NCBI RefSeq assembly: GCF_028476545.1 | Contig: NW_026731876.1 | Span: 812,001 to 876,000 of the forward strand | Source: Physella acuta | Lineage: Eukaryota > Mollusca > Gastropoda > Physidae | Length of the DNA: 64,000 bases | Direction of reading: 5' to 3' | Shown: piece after piece, positions 27,459 through 41,400 of the stretch | Numbering within the stretch: the stretch's first letter is position 1 | How the letters are laid out: every line of letters begins with the position of its first letter | Made by a program: the position numbers and the translations under genes | Notes under the pieces: model-generated | The model's input: the letters and a program-made list of their open reading frames with translations, nothing else | The model's database searches: none | Told to the model about the DNA's origin: nothing

Positions 27459-30400
27459 ATTATAGAAAAATCGTAAAATTACTGTTGAAACAATCTGAGA
27501 ATGAGAAAAGCATTAAGTCTAAAGCGTGGATATATAGCCGTAAAATGAGAGAAGCATTCACTTTCTGCCGTATTGACAAAATAAAAATAATAAACACTAT
27601 AGTCACATTACAAAAAAGCAGAAAAAAAAACAACCAATTATTAAAAACAAAAATTTGTGGCACAAAACAGAAATCAAATAACCACGCACACGTGCATTTT
27701 CAGTCCAGCAAAAAATAAACACGCATGAAATTAGTCATTGTCAGTGTAATAATTTATTTTCAAAACTGTTTCTGTGGTAAGAATCACAACGTTGCATAAC
27801 TTATGCATTTCACACAAGTATTCATTGAAATGTAAACTTGCATACAAATAAATTGAACCAACAATTACTTTTGGGGTGGACAGCAGTCATCCTTTTTTTT
27901 AAACTTCAAGCTGTTGGTAAAAGTTCAAACCAATGCTCTCTACAAATATTGAAATCAACAATTACAAATTTACATTCGTTTTCTAAACACACGTTATTTG
28001 TTATCGAGCACCCTGTTTAACAGATAAAATAATAAATAGACCTGGTTTTGTATTGGCTAGATTAGTTTCAACGCCCCCCCCCCCCCCCAAACCCTTGATA
28101 GATTTGATTTATAATAATAACATAGTATAGAATATAGACTATACTATATTCTTATTATTTTTATATTATATCACAAGAGACATTGTCAAGCTACCACATA
28201 TTGGATGGTTGTAAAAATAAAATTTTGTTTTAACAATAAAAATTAAAACTGATAAGCCCCTAGAGTTTTTAAAATCACTAAAACTATGACAGAAAACCCC
28301 CCAGAAATGCTTGAATTAAATCAAACCAATGAGACAAATTGTAGTGTCCGTACCATTTTAAAAGTATTTAGTTGTATTGCTGATTGATAGAATATTCACA
28401 CATTTCAAAATACTAAATAGATTTAGATTTAGCTAAAGAAATAAATTATTGACCTTATGATTTGACAATGGTTTTGGTAGTCTCCCTTATTCAATAGGTT
28501 TTATAGCTGGAGGTTAATACTTTCAACTCGGTCTAAATAATAACATAATTAATTTCCTGCGTGATTAATACATACAAATTGAAAAGGAACATCTTATTAT
28601 ATATATTTGCATAACATGACATGTAATGTACAATTCAATAAAAGGGATATTTAATGCCAATGTTCGTACAAGTAAATATTAAATAGGGTCTGTGGTGAAA
28701 ACCTGACAACTATTTGACTATGTATGATTGAAGCAATCTACAAATAACTAAATACTAAATAAATCACCTAAAATAGAAATGGTTAAAAGTTTTTACACAA
28801 GTAGATATTTATCAGCAGATTTTCTGTAAATTTGAAAAAAAAATTGTTTAAGGTACAAAACTCAAAACCATTTTAAAATTTGAGTTTTCTAGTAGGGAAC
28901 AAAGGTGGGTTGAAACAAGTACTTTATGGATAAATAATGCAGGCTCAGTTGTGCGCATAGGCTGAGATGTGAAGCCCACATACATTTTGTGACTGAATTA
29001 ACAGAGACAAATATTCTTCAATGATCAGTTCATAAAAGTGATAATGCATAGACTGCAAACAAGTTATGTGCAATAAATAATGTATGCAATGAAAAAATAA
29101 TGACAACGAAAATGAACATTTACTTCTACAAGACAGAGTTGCTTATGCTAACTGTTCTACCACCTTCAGAGTTCATGCTCACTTCTACACCTCAGCAGTA
29201 CAAAAATTACTGAAGACCTACTTCTCAGAAAAGATTTGACCTAGTTGGGAACATGATACATTTCATGAATGTATGTTACCCTACTAAGTTGAAGATTTAG
29301 TTATGCTGCCCAGTCTGCACCACTGACTATTAGGTGAGAAAAAAAATGACTTTCCTTAAAAAACAATTTGGTCTGAGTCCCTGTTTTCAAAATTTATAAA
29401 GTCCCCAGCTTTAGTAATGCATGTCAGGAAATCACATGACAAGACTACATAAAACATATTGACTAACATGACAGATTATCAGCAGAAGATAGAGCACTTT
29501 TTGTTTTTAAAGAAGAGCTAGATAGCTATGGAATATTGTTACAAAAATTAACTCAAATTAAGTAAACTGCAGAATATTTTCAGAATTCTTATATTATAAA
29601 CTTTATATTTGTGCCTAAAAAAATCTTTTTAATTTTAACTGGGCACTTCTTTAAACTGTGTTGAACATTTCTCTAAACTGTTTCTCTATTACTGATATAA
29701 AACTAGGCAGGATATTGTAGTTGATTCAGATAAAATACTTTGTTAAGGTTTTTTAGCAACATTTATTTTTATACATGGTTAAATTCTTTTGTTAAACTCT
29801 GTGTGTTGATGTTGTTATTGTTTTGCTCAGAATTATTCTAAAGAAGAAAATAAAACATTCTTGGTGTTTTTAAAATAAGTGCAAATTACTTCCTACCTTA
29901 ACTTTGAAAATTAATTTATTATACAAATTCTGAGTTTGGAATTGTTTGGATCCAGCAGTGTGAATAGAGCATCATAAAACAAACAGATTTGTAATAGCAC
30001 GTCAGTTTCATAAAATTTATGATGTTAAAATCACAGTTTACTCACATTGTTCTTCTGAATACCCGCAAAAGGAGAGTAGTGCCCGCACTACTTGGCAAAG
30101 TTAGAGAGAAACAATACGGAACTACTCAACAATAGCTTTACAGCAACAAAATTTCCACTCTTTAGGTTTACCATGTGTAATTAGGTCTTAAAGGGAGGTA
30201 GTTTTGATTTTTGTTGTAGTTTCATTTGATTATTTTTAGTATTTAATATTACCAACAACTTTTAAGCAAGGAAGTTTTTGGATGTTTTAAATAAATTTTT
30301 TTAAATAGTAACATAAAATCTTCATGAAAAAAAAAACAACAAAAGATGGGTTAATCATAAATCCCACTGTCAACACATTGTTTCTTTTTTCTTTTTTAAT

Positions 30401-31630
30401 TTCTTTTTATTTTACATATTTGAAATACTTTAACTTTATGAGACCAAACTTAGAATATGATTTTAGCTTTGTTACATGTTTAGAAGGTCACACACCTTTT
30501 TCAAAATATTTTACGGTGCCAGAAAAAAAAAAGAATCAAAACAATTTATTTTTAAAATAAAACAATCCATTCTTATTTTGATACAAAAATTAAAAAATCT
30601 GCTGAAATAAACAGTTGAGTTGAAATAAAAATTACATTATGTTTTTAGATTGTGCTATACCTACAATATATTATAAAATAGATACATTGCTTTTTGCCAT
30701 ATGAAATATTCAATGGGACTTGTCACCTTACAATTTTAGATGAGTTAAAAAACAACATTTTAGAGATATCATAAAGGCTAAAATGTGTTTTGTATTATTT
30801 GATAGCGAGATTTTTAATGCAGTAATGATAGAGAAATAATTTAAAAATAATTCAATATGATAATTGAAAGTTTTAATTTAGTGTCAACATGTAATTAAAC
30901 TGTGCCAAGAAAGAAAAGCTTCATTACCCAAACTCCCAGGCCTATAGCTAAACTATACAGCCTTCCACAGTACACCCTTTATTTAAAAAAAAATATTGAT
31001 TTTTAAAATACTCAATAATATTTTATTTCCACAACTCATAAAAGAAAGTTGATTTATAAATACTTACTAAAGAAAGATGGTTTTAAAATACCAATGAAGA
31101 TATTTAAATAGTTTTTTAAATGTAATACATGACAGCTAACTTTTTATTTAAGAAGAAATTAATTAATAATTTTTAAAAAGTGTGAATAGAGGAACGTCAT
31201 TTATATTTTTGTTAATGGTATAAATAGTCTCATTTAAAATTTAGTTGTACTACAACCTCATTCATAATTCATATAAAATTAATTGTTTTGATAAAATTAT
31301 CTACCTAAAACGTTTTGCAAACCAAAAGATTTTGCATTCACCATAAATTAGCAGTGGTTTGGTAATATCAGTCCTGTAAATGAGAAGCAGACTTTCAAAA
31401 GTTAGAAAATGGGTTTTTAGAATACAAGTTCCTTCCTTATCTTATTGCATAGAATAAAACTAAAAATTTGAAGAACTCAAAAGCTTTCAAATCACTTTTA
31501 ATAGGCCTATATCACAAGTTTAAAAACATTTACTTTTTTAAACCGTACCTTTTGTAAGTGAGCTTCTCATATAATATTATCAGCATCCTCATAAGCATAG
31601 TATTGTCAACTGTCAGGCAAAAAGCAGAAA
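27459..31630. other. 4.2-kb AT-rich region without recognisable genes
   Basis: No exon, conserved motif or transposon end was found on either strand apart from a poly-C tract at 28074-28088. Short open frames (27449, 30324) are lysine/phenylalanine-rich chance frames. The right part may be 3' UTR of the minus-strand TRPC gene, whose stop is at 32428; several TTTATT (AATAAA on the minus strand) sites occur. Confidence 0.55.
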
Positions 31631-31631
31631 T

Positions 31632-32260
31632 GTGTTTCATCTCCATATCTGGGAGAGTTTCAAATGTTCCACACATAGACATTTAAAACCTCACATTTGG
31701 GAGAGTTTCAAATGTTCCACACATGGACATTTCAAACCTCACATTTGGGAGAGTTTCAAATGTTCCACACATGGACATTTCAAACCTCACATTTGGGAGA
31801 GTTTCAAATGTTCCACACATAGACATTTAAAACCTCACATCTGGGAGAGTTTCAAATGTTCCACACATAGACATTTTTAACCTCACATCTGAGAGTTTCA
31901 AATGTTCCACACATAGACATTTTAAATCTCACATCTGAGAGTTTCAAATGTTCCACACATAGACATTTTAAACCTCTCATCTGGGAGAGTTTCAAATGTT
32001 CCACACATAGACATTTAAACCTCTCATCTGAGAGTTTCAAATGTTCCACACATAGACATTTTAAACCTCTCATCTGGGAGAGTTTCAAATGTTCCACACA
32101 TAGACATTTAAACCTCTCATCTGAGAGTTTCAAATGTTCCACACATAGACATTTTAAACCTCAGATTTGGGAGAGTTTCAAATGTTCCACACATAGACAT
32201 TTTAAATCTCACATCTGGGAGAGTTTCAAATGTTCCACACATGGACATTTTAAACCTACA
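31632..32260. repeat. ~48-bp minisatellite downstream of TRPC
   Basis: About 13 copies of GAGAGTTTCAAATGTTCCAC plus ACATAGACATTTTAAACCTC, with 48- and 44-bp length variants. It lies about 170 bp past the TRPC stop codon, so it may be transcribed as 3' UTR. Confidence 0.93.
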
Positions 32261-32427
32261 GAACAAGTCTTACTTCCTGGCTATGTGAATGGAGTTTTGA
32301 TGGCAAGTTGATGATGTCTTAAAGCCTGCAGCAGCACTGTTTCCATGGGAATGAGAGGATGAATGGTCACATGGTCAAAAGAATCCATTATGAAACAGCT
32401 TGGAGGTAACAAGTCAGTCTAGTGTTG

Positions 32428-35400
32428 TCATACTTTACTCTCATCCTCTTCTGGTCCTGACCTCTTTCTAGAGTCTCCTCTTTCCTTTTTACTCACTCCT
32501 CTGTCTCCACTCCCTCCTCTTTCCCTTTCCGTTTTCCTCCCACCTGATATCCCAGCATTCCCCAGCCCACCCTCAACATCTTTTTCTATAAGTAGCACCC
32601 CGCCGCCGGGTACCATAGTCACAGTGTTGGACTGGTGGTGGGTGTTGGGCAGGCTGCCCTGGGAGCTGATGGAATTGGCGGGCTGGTGCTTGGGCTGGGG
32701 CTTGAGGCACTGGACCAGGTTGACTATTTCCCCCTGGATGTTGGCCAGAGCCTGGACAACGTTGCAGAGAGCTTTCTGGTTTTCAGCCATCAGGCGTCTT
32801 ATAAACTCCACGTCGTCTTGTAGACGATTGGTCTCCTTATGGTTGGCTTGCAATTGTTGCAGCCGCATGTCCAACAATTTTTGTGACCTAGCAGAAATAG
32901 AAAACTATCAGTTGTTAAGACATTATGAGGTTATATTTAAGAAATAGCTTGTTATTTGAAAGTTGCAATAAAAGCAAGTTTCAGTCAGAAGTTACCTTTG
33001 TATGGCATCAAGTTGTGGTATGGCTAGAGTTGTGGCTATTGGCAAGTTGGTTGAAGATGCTCTACGGTTGTGAGATTTCCAACCTGTCTTTCTCCTTGTT
33101 GACCTATGGTCTACAAATGTAAGGTCAAATATAACTTAAGTTAGAAGGTCAGCACATAAGGTCAAGTAAAATTGAAGTTTGCAGTGCAGAAGTGTATTTT
33201 ATCTTTTATATGTTCCCAAAGCTATCTTTCATGCAAAAAGAATGCATTCCAATTTTGAGTTAAGGAAATTCTATAAAGATTTTAGCCTAAAGTTTATTTA
33301 AACTTGGCTTATTTACAAATATACCAAAAAAAATTCTTTATATTTTTTTAAAGTTTTATCTGTGGGTTAGGCTGCTTGTCATGTAAAACAGAACATAGCA
33401 CATACATACAAACATAACATACCACATACATACAAAAGTATCCTGTAAGCCAGCAAATCTAGCATGTGTATTACAAAACCTGAATGACTTACGAGACTTA
33501 ATATCGTCCTCTTCTTCTGGAATAGGTGGCGTGGCATATGGAATTCTGCTGGGTGTCTCTGGTATTGGTGGAGGGGGACCATCTGGGGCTGTTGGGTCCC
33601 AAATTTCCACTTCTTCTGCTCTTACATTACCATGACCATCTTTTGCTGGCCGGAAACCAAAGATACCATTAGAAAAAGGGAGACTAGTTGACATCTGAGC
33701 TAGATGGAATGGGCTCTAAAAAACTTCCTTCTAACAATTTAATTTCATGCTTGTTTTCTAATTGTTAACAGTGTAAGCAACTACTGGCAGTATGAAATCT
33801 GAATTTTAATGGTGTTTCTAAAATAAAATAAGAATAAATTTAACTTTTGAAAAAAAACTTTGATTAAAAACTGTAACTGCTAAACATTGACTTATTTTAC
33901 AATAATTACAAATTAATTAGCTATAATATACATACACTGGTAACCATTAAACAATTTTTTAAACAGAATAATTACAATCTAGACAATGATTGCTCACCTA
34001 TTTCTTTCTCATCTTTGGCCCTCTCCAATTTAAAAAGATATCTTTTGACTAGTCTGTGCATAATGTCAGAGTAGGAGGTCTCATCTGGTTTGAGTTCCAG
34101 GTTTTTACATACAGTTTCTCTTCTTTTCTACAGAATACAATGTTGCAAATCTAATAAGCCAATCCACATTTGTATTGTTTCTCTTTGTTTTCACACAACA
34201 CAATATGGCAAACCTTTAGGCAGACAACCAGGCAATTAAAATAACCCTAATGTTTTTGTTGCTGGAAACCTGATCTTAAAACTTGAGTATTTTAAACTGC
34301 TGCTCCTATTTCTCACCTAAGCTCCTATTTTTACTTTTAGTGTATGGGGGAAGGATCCCATGAGAAACAGGCACTAGCTACCAGATACATGTTGTGTGAG
34401 GTATAGAGATCAAGTTACACTTGGTGAAGTCAAGTTAAATTAATTCAGTAGACAAAAGTAGATACATAAGTTTTGTTGACAATGTCTGCCTACTGTAAAA
34501 GTTTTGTTGACAATGTCTGCCTACTGTAAAAGTTTTGTTGACAATGTCTGCCTACTGTAAAAGTTTTGTTGACAATGTCTCCCCATTGTAAAAGTTTTTT
34601 TGACAATGTCTGCCTACTGTAAAAGTTTTGTTGACAATGTCTGCCCATTGTACAAGTTTTGTTGACAATGTCTGCCTACTGTAAAAGTTTTCTTGACAAT
34701 GTCTGCCTACTGTAAAAGTTTTGTTGACTATGTCTGCCCATTGTAAAAGTTTTGTTGACAATGTCTGCCCACTGTAAAAGTTTTGTTGACAATGTCTACC
34801 GACTGGGTAGATGTTTCCACGGCGCCACGGTCTGCACAATGTAGCGCCTATGAAACACCTCTCCAGTCTGGCAAACTAACTCACTTTCAGTTTTGTTGGA
34901 ATACATTTTATTATGTTACTAGTATTTTGTTTTGAATTATTATTTTGTTTTTGAGAAATGTAATAAAATAAGAGCAGCCATAGAAAGTGTAGTAACTGTA
35001 GCCACTGAAGAATGCATGTATATTATGTGGATAGGCTTAACAAATAGATGGCACCTAGTTAAACTTGATGTAGCCATTTTGTTAAATATTATTTACCCCA
35101 ACCTAAATAAAAGAAATGGACTTATAAGAATACTGTTTAGATTTTAGTTATGGATTTAATTTGTTGATTAAAATATAAAATCATTTGTCCTGGTATTATT
35201 TTCTATATTTAAAATTTGTTTAAGAATAAAACAAGGTAAATAATTTGTTATCTTAGCTCCCCTTGAAAATATCCTTCGATCACTTGAGGTGTTTGCTATG
35301 GAAGAGCACTAAGCTCATTGCATTAAAAAAAATAATTTAAGAATTATTGTCTCACAATAATTTCAAATCTAATAAAGGCTCTAATTAGTAATGACCTACA

Positions 35401-38400
35401 TGAGGTTGAAGAGAATGAAATCAATTTTTGCAAGACCTGATAAGTAATGACCTACATGAGGTTGTAGAGAATGAAGTAAATTATTGCAAGACCTGATAAG
35501 TAATGACCTACATGAGGTTGAAGAGAATGAAATCAATTTTTGCAAGACCTGATAAGTAATGACCTACATGAGGTTGAAGAGAATGAAGTCAATTATTGCA
35601 AGACCTGATAAGTAATGACCTACATGAGGTAGAAGAGGATGAAGTAAATTATTGCAAGACCTGATAAGTAATGATCTGGATGAGGTTGAAAAGGATGAAG
35701 TCAATTATTGCAAGACCTAATTAGTAATGACCTACATGAGGTAGAAGAGGATGAAGTCAATTATTGCAAGACAATGTGTAGCAAGTGTTCACTCACACGA
35801 CTATAAAGGGCTACCTTGAGAAATGTCTGCCGCCGGTGCCTACCCGGCTCTGTTACCTCTGAGCTTGGGTTAAAAGTTTCCTTGACAGCCTGCCATCCGT
35901 AAAAGAAGGATTTTGGGGTGGGGATCATGTTAAATGGCACGGGGAGAGTACTGCCGTCATCCATGTAGTTGAGCCAGAGTTTAGTGCGAGCAAACTTCCA
36001 CTCCACGTCACAGTCAGTCTACAATCAAACATTAAAGGAACAACTCATTAGATGTGTCGCAACAGTCAGTCTACAATTAAACATTAAAGGAACAACTCAT
36101 TAGATGTGTCGCAACAGTCACTCTACAATCAAACATTAAAGAAAAAAAAATCATTAGATGTGTCGCAACAGTCAGTCTACAATCAAACATTAAAGGAAAA
36201 ACTCGTTAGATGTGTTGCAATAGTCAGTCTACAATCAAACATTAAAGGAACAACTCGTTAGATGTGTTGCAAGGGTAATGGCACAGTAAACTTTGTGTCA
36301 TTGATTTTTATAGGTGTTAAGATTTAATTTACTTATTTAAAAATAAAATTAAACTTAATGTTTCTGAGGTTAAAACTTAAACATTTTTCTCATTCAAATT
36401 ATCTATTTCGTATTTAAAAATATCTTTTTAACAGTAAGGTATAATAATCATCTGCTTTAGCAAAGCAAGAAAATAAACATGAAACTACGACTTGCAAGGT
36501 TATAAGATGCTACCTGAATGTCTTCAAATGAGTGTGAATGGAGTGAGCAAGGTTATAAGATGCTACCTGAATGTCTTCAAATGAGTGTGAATGGAGTGAA
36601 CAAGGTTATAAGATGCTACCTGAATGTCTTCAAATGAGTGTGAATGGAGTGAGCAAGGTTATGCTACCTGAATGTCTTCAAATGAGTGTGAATGGAGTGA
36701 GCAAGGTTATAAGATGCTACCTGAATGTCTTCAAATGAGTGTGAATGGAGTGAGCAAGGTTATGCTACCTGAATGTCTTCAAATGAGTGTGAATGGAGTG
36801 AGCAAGGTTATAAGATGCTACCTGAATGTCTTCAAAGAGTGTGACTGGAGTGAGCAAGGTTATAAGATGGTACCTGAATGTCTTCAAATGAGTGTGACAT
36901 CATGGCTATCAGCATGTTGATGAGGACGATGATGATGACAACATGGTAGATGCCATACAGGTACATGCCAACCGTCTCAACCAGGGATGTGCTGTTCTGT
37001 AGCTGTGGGTTGTCTGGGGTGAACAGCTGTCCTTGTGTGTTGTCTGGTGGTGGAATGGGAGATAAATCATAATTGTGTGTGTTTGGTGATGGAATGGGAG
37101 ATAAATCATAATTGTGTTGAGTGTTATTTTGTGAGTGAAAAATGGAGACAAATCATAATTGTGTTGAGTATTATCTTTTTATTGTATAGCTGAATTGATA
37201 AACAAGTATCAGACAACATTACCTGAGTTTTAAAGTAAATATTGGATAGGAAAATAATGAAGGTTAATTATAATAGTTATACAAAATTTGTTTGGTTGCA
37301 AAAAAAAACGGATTGGTTGAAAAGAAAGATTGAAATCAAGCTAACATTCATTGATACATCATAAATTAGGTTTAAACATGCTCTTCTTCTGGAACAGATA
37401 ACTCTAAATGGTTACAAGCAATAGCAGTTTAGGAATGAAAATAATTGAAAAATATGCTGTAAATAATATTCTTTACAATAAACAATTATATTTTAAAATA
37501 TTTAGCAAAGTTGTTTTTTCATTGTAAATAATTAGAACTTGTTTGCTTTAGTGAACACAAAATATTTGGATCAAACACAATTCACTCTGAAAAAGTGATT
37601 TAATTTCAAATTTTAATTGTTTTGTTGTGCAGAGAAGGGTGGAGTAAAGAGAAGAGAGTTGTTAAATTTTAAGTATTCAAAATGTCGTTTTGGCAGCATG
37701 CTTTTTTCATAATCCAGGAAAAACATGTTTCCTGTACTATTTTGATACAGCATTCCCATGCAATAGAATTGAATGAGGCCAAGCTTACCTACATGAATAA
37801 TTGAACAAATGCTTTGATTTTTGCCATGGATGTTGAGGACTTTCAGTTACAATTAACAGTAACAACAATGAAATGCACATTCTTTTTTTTTTAAACAAAG
37901 GGTAATTAAAAATAAGGAATCTTAAAGGACAGAAGATGTGAAACAAAGCATCTATGAAAAGGGAGCTAGAGCAGGTGTCACAGAAAGCTGGGGTATGCTG
38001 ATATTCTGCTTACTGGCCTGAGTTCCATCAGCACAGTAGATCATGGTCTTGTCCACATCCAGTGTAATGCATTGGTGCACTGCAGGAGTGGTGGTGTAAG
38101 GGGCAAGCACAAAGTGAGTTCAGCCAGAGACAGAAATGGAAACATTAGTCTGGCAACTTTCGGGCCAAAATGCAATTACATTTTAAATTTCTTACACCTG
38201 TTAATTATTGTTAGTTGCTTTTAAAAAGAATCTATTTTATACAACTTAATAACACTTAGGTAATTAGTGCCATAAGTGTTGGTCCTTTTTATTTTCTTGA
38301 GTAAACATTTTGAACATCAGTTTTTCCATTTAGTACTTTCAATCACAGATATTTTCCATACTAGTGGTTATTTGTAATCTGAAGGCAGCTGAACAAAATT

Positions 38401-41400
38401 ATTTCTTGAATGAACACTACAATAACTATTTAGTCAGAGTTTAAAACAGTTTTGAAGAAGTCAGTTATTGCCATTCATTTTAAATTCTTTTTTAAAATTA
38501 ACTTTAGCAGCTCGAAGTGCAAACTTAATTAAAGCTTTATCATTCGAAACTATTTAGCAAGTTTAACATTTTGACGATGTAGGCCTAAATCAAATTAATT
38601 TGAAAATCTTTAATGATATGAAAAATAAGTGTTTAATTAAATTATAGAATAATTATTCAACATGATGGAAACCTATGCCAGTAATAAACTCAGCAATCTA
38701 AAACTATTTCAGTAATTTATCAATAAAAACATTGGTTAGCTAAGAATTATTCATATGGGAGCCTTTACTTTAAGTAGAGAGTTTTAATGGGTTAGTTATA
38801 ATCATAGATACATTTTTTTTATTACAAGCAGTTTAGTAGTCTATTTAAAATACTAACAGCTTTAAAAACTAAAGCCTCCATATTTTTAGTCCTAGTTTTA
38901 AACTAATCAGAATTATAACAAATTAAATTATATTTTAAAGAAAGGAAGAAAGGGTCATCCATAAATGACGTCATGTTTTTTTGACAATTTTAACCTTCCT
39001 CCCTCGCAATATCCACACAAAGCCAGACATCCACCCTTAAAATGACGTCACACCTCAGCCTACAACGGCTACAGGACATTACCCCCCGGAAATAACCCAT
39101 CTGGAGATTCCCCCCCTGGTTCCCCCCCCCCCCCAGAGCAATTACCCCCTGTCAATCCCCCCCCCGGGAATCCCCCCCCTCAAGTTAGAATCCTAGCTCT
39201 AACTATAATTCTATACCTATATACTACTTTAATCCTAACCTTAAGAAAAAGACCAAAACCTAAGCATCCACCTTAGCCTAAAACTTCACACAAAACCAAC
39301 GCTAGACATTGGTTTAAGCCTAACCCTAATCCTAGCCCTAACCCTGTCCTGAAGGGGGGGGGGGGGTAATGTCCTACTGGGCAGGGGGTCATTGACAGGG
39401 GGTAATTACTCCGGGGGGGGGGGGGTAATGTTGGGGAGGGGGAAACGTCCGGGGGGTAATTGACAGGGGGAAGATGCCCTGTTCCCGCCTACAACACCCT
39501 CCCTCTAAAAAAGAAGTTTTAGTATTTTTTTCCCTAAAAAATTGTCCACTTTGTGGTCCCCACCCTAACCCCTGTCACACACCGTCACACTCGCCTCCCT
39601 CCTCCCCCTAAAAATGTGACATCGTTTATGGGCGGACCTTTAACCTTGCCTTATAGAAACATTATTAGTTAAATAAAGCCAAGACACTCAGAAATTTTTT
39701 TAATTAATGAGAAACTCAAAAGAGTTAGAAGAATCACGGCAATTAAGTTTCAGATCTATAATTAATTATGTCAGCCAGGAACACAGTCAAAGATGTGTTA
39801 AAGAGAAGCCTTTCCTCGCGTGACACGAATCAAGTTATACATTACCTCCATTGGGCTTCGGATGGTTTATCGTGATGTCAGCTATAGCAGAGTGACCAAA
39901 CATTGCCCAAAACAAACTGGAAAACGTCTGCTGCAAACTGTAAATGAAACAAAACAAGTTCGATTCTAACTGTACTGTAAATAAAATAGAAATACTTCTC
40001 AAGGTTCTTTTAATGTTAGATTATCTCTGTAAGTAAATAAACTTAAAGTGAAATTGGTGTATTATTTGTCATGATTTCGGTCGATTATTTGTAAAAATCT
40101 GGCATGTAATCGGAGTAGCAAAATGTAATTGTAATGTTCTAATTTGTAATACGATATTTAAAGTTCGTTATTGTTTGCAAAACAGTCATCATGTGCTTTT
40201 TATAATTACAACATTTTATAAAAAATAATCATCATTGATAAAACATGTTCAAGCAAGTTAGTTATGTACTATAACAATTAGAACTGTTCCTGCATTAAAA
40301 TTAGCACGCTCATTGTGTTGAATATTATTAAAGTTAAATCTACAGTAATCTCCACATATTCAAGATCTAGTCATATTATTAAAAGTAAATAAAAGATTTT
40401 AAGCAAACAACGAAATGTAACACATGAACCCTGAAACAACGCGATAATTGCATTAGCCAACCTTTGGAATAATGCGATAGTTTAATTAACCTGCCATTGG
40501 AATAATGCGATAGTTTAATTAACCTGCCATTGGAATAATGCGATAGTTTAATTAACCTACCCTTGGAATAATGCGATAGTTTAATTAACCTACCCTTGGA
40601 ATAATGCGATAGTTTAATTAACCTACCCTTGGAATAATGCGATAATTTAATTAACCTACCCTTGGAATAATGCGATAATTTAATTCACCTACCCTTGGAA
40701 TGACTTCGCAGCATGAACAGCCACTTGCTTGCCGTTGATATCCATTCGAATTTTCTGCGAGCCGTAGTACCAGTAGAGGTTGTGCAGCCCAACCATGAAG
40801 GCAAACAGTACCTGGCGAGTAAAGAAAGAATTTAAAGTTAAAATACCATGTCTGAATTACAGAGAACAGTATTGTTGTGAGGCCAACAACGTGTATTTTA
40901 AACCCACATGGATGTTTAGATTAAATCGGGTGCTGTCCCTTTCAGAGTTTCTTCCAGGTATCTCTTCGGCCCCCCGAAAATTTTTTACCGCCCCCCGAAC
41001 GAAATGAAATTTATATAATTTATATAGAAAATATATACTTTTAACAGTGTCCGCCCCCCCCCCCCCGAAGAAAGTTTACCGCCCCCCCCCCCCCGAAGAT
41101 TTCTAGTGCCCCCCCCCCCCCCCTGAGAAAAAAGTCTGGAAGAAACACTGGTCCCCTTAAATTGTTACCCACCAAAGTAAAGAGCACCATAAAGTGGGTG
41201 CTGTCCCCTTAAATTGTTACCCACCAAAGTAAAGAGCACCATAAATCGGGTGATGTCCCCTTAAATGTTTACCCACCAAAGTAAAGAGCACCATAAAGTG
41301 GGTGCTGTCCCCTTAAATGTTTACCCACCAAAGTAAAGAGCACCATAAATCGGGTGATGTCCCCAATCATCCTGCCGAGCGAGATCTGCAGGGGCCCGAG

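Noticed and set aside
34800-34867. Possible 68-bp TRPC exon ([20 protein letters not shown]) abutting the 31-bp array
   Set aside because: It has CAG acceptor and GTAGAC donor, but 68 nt between two phase-0 exons would shift the frame and soon stop; at best a poison exon. Left out of the model.
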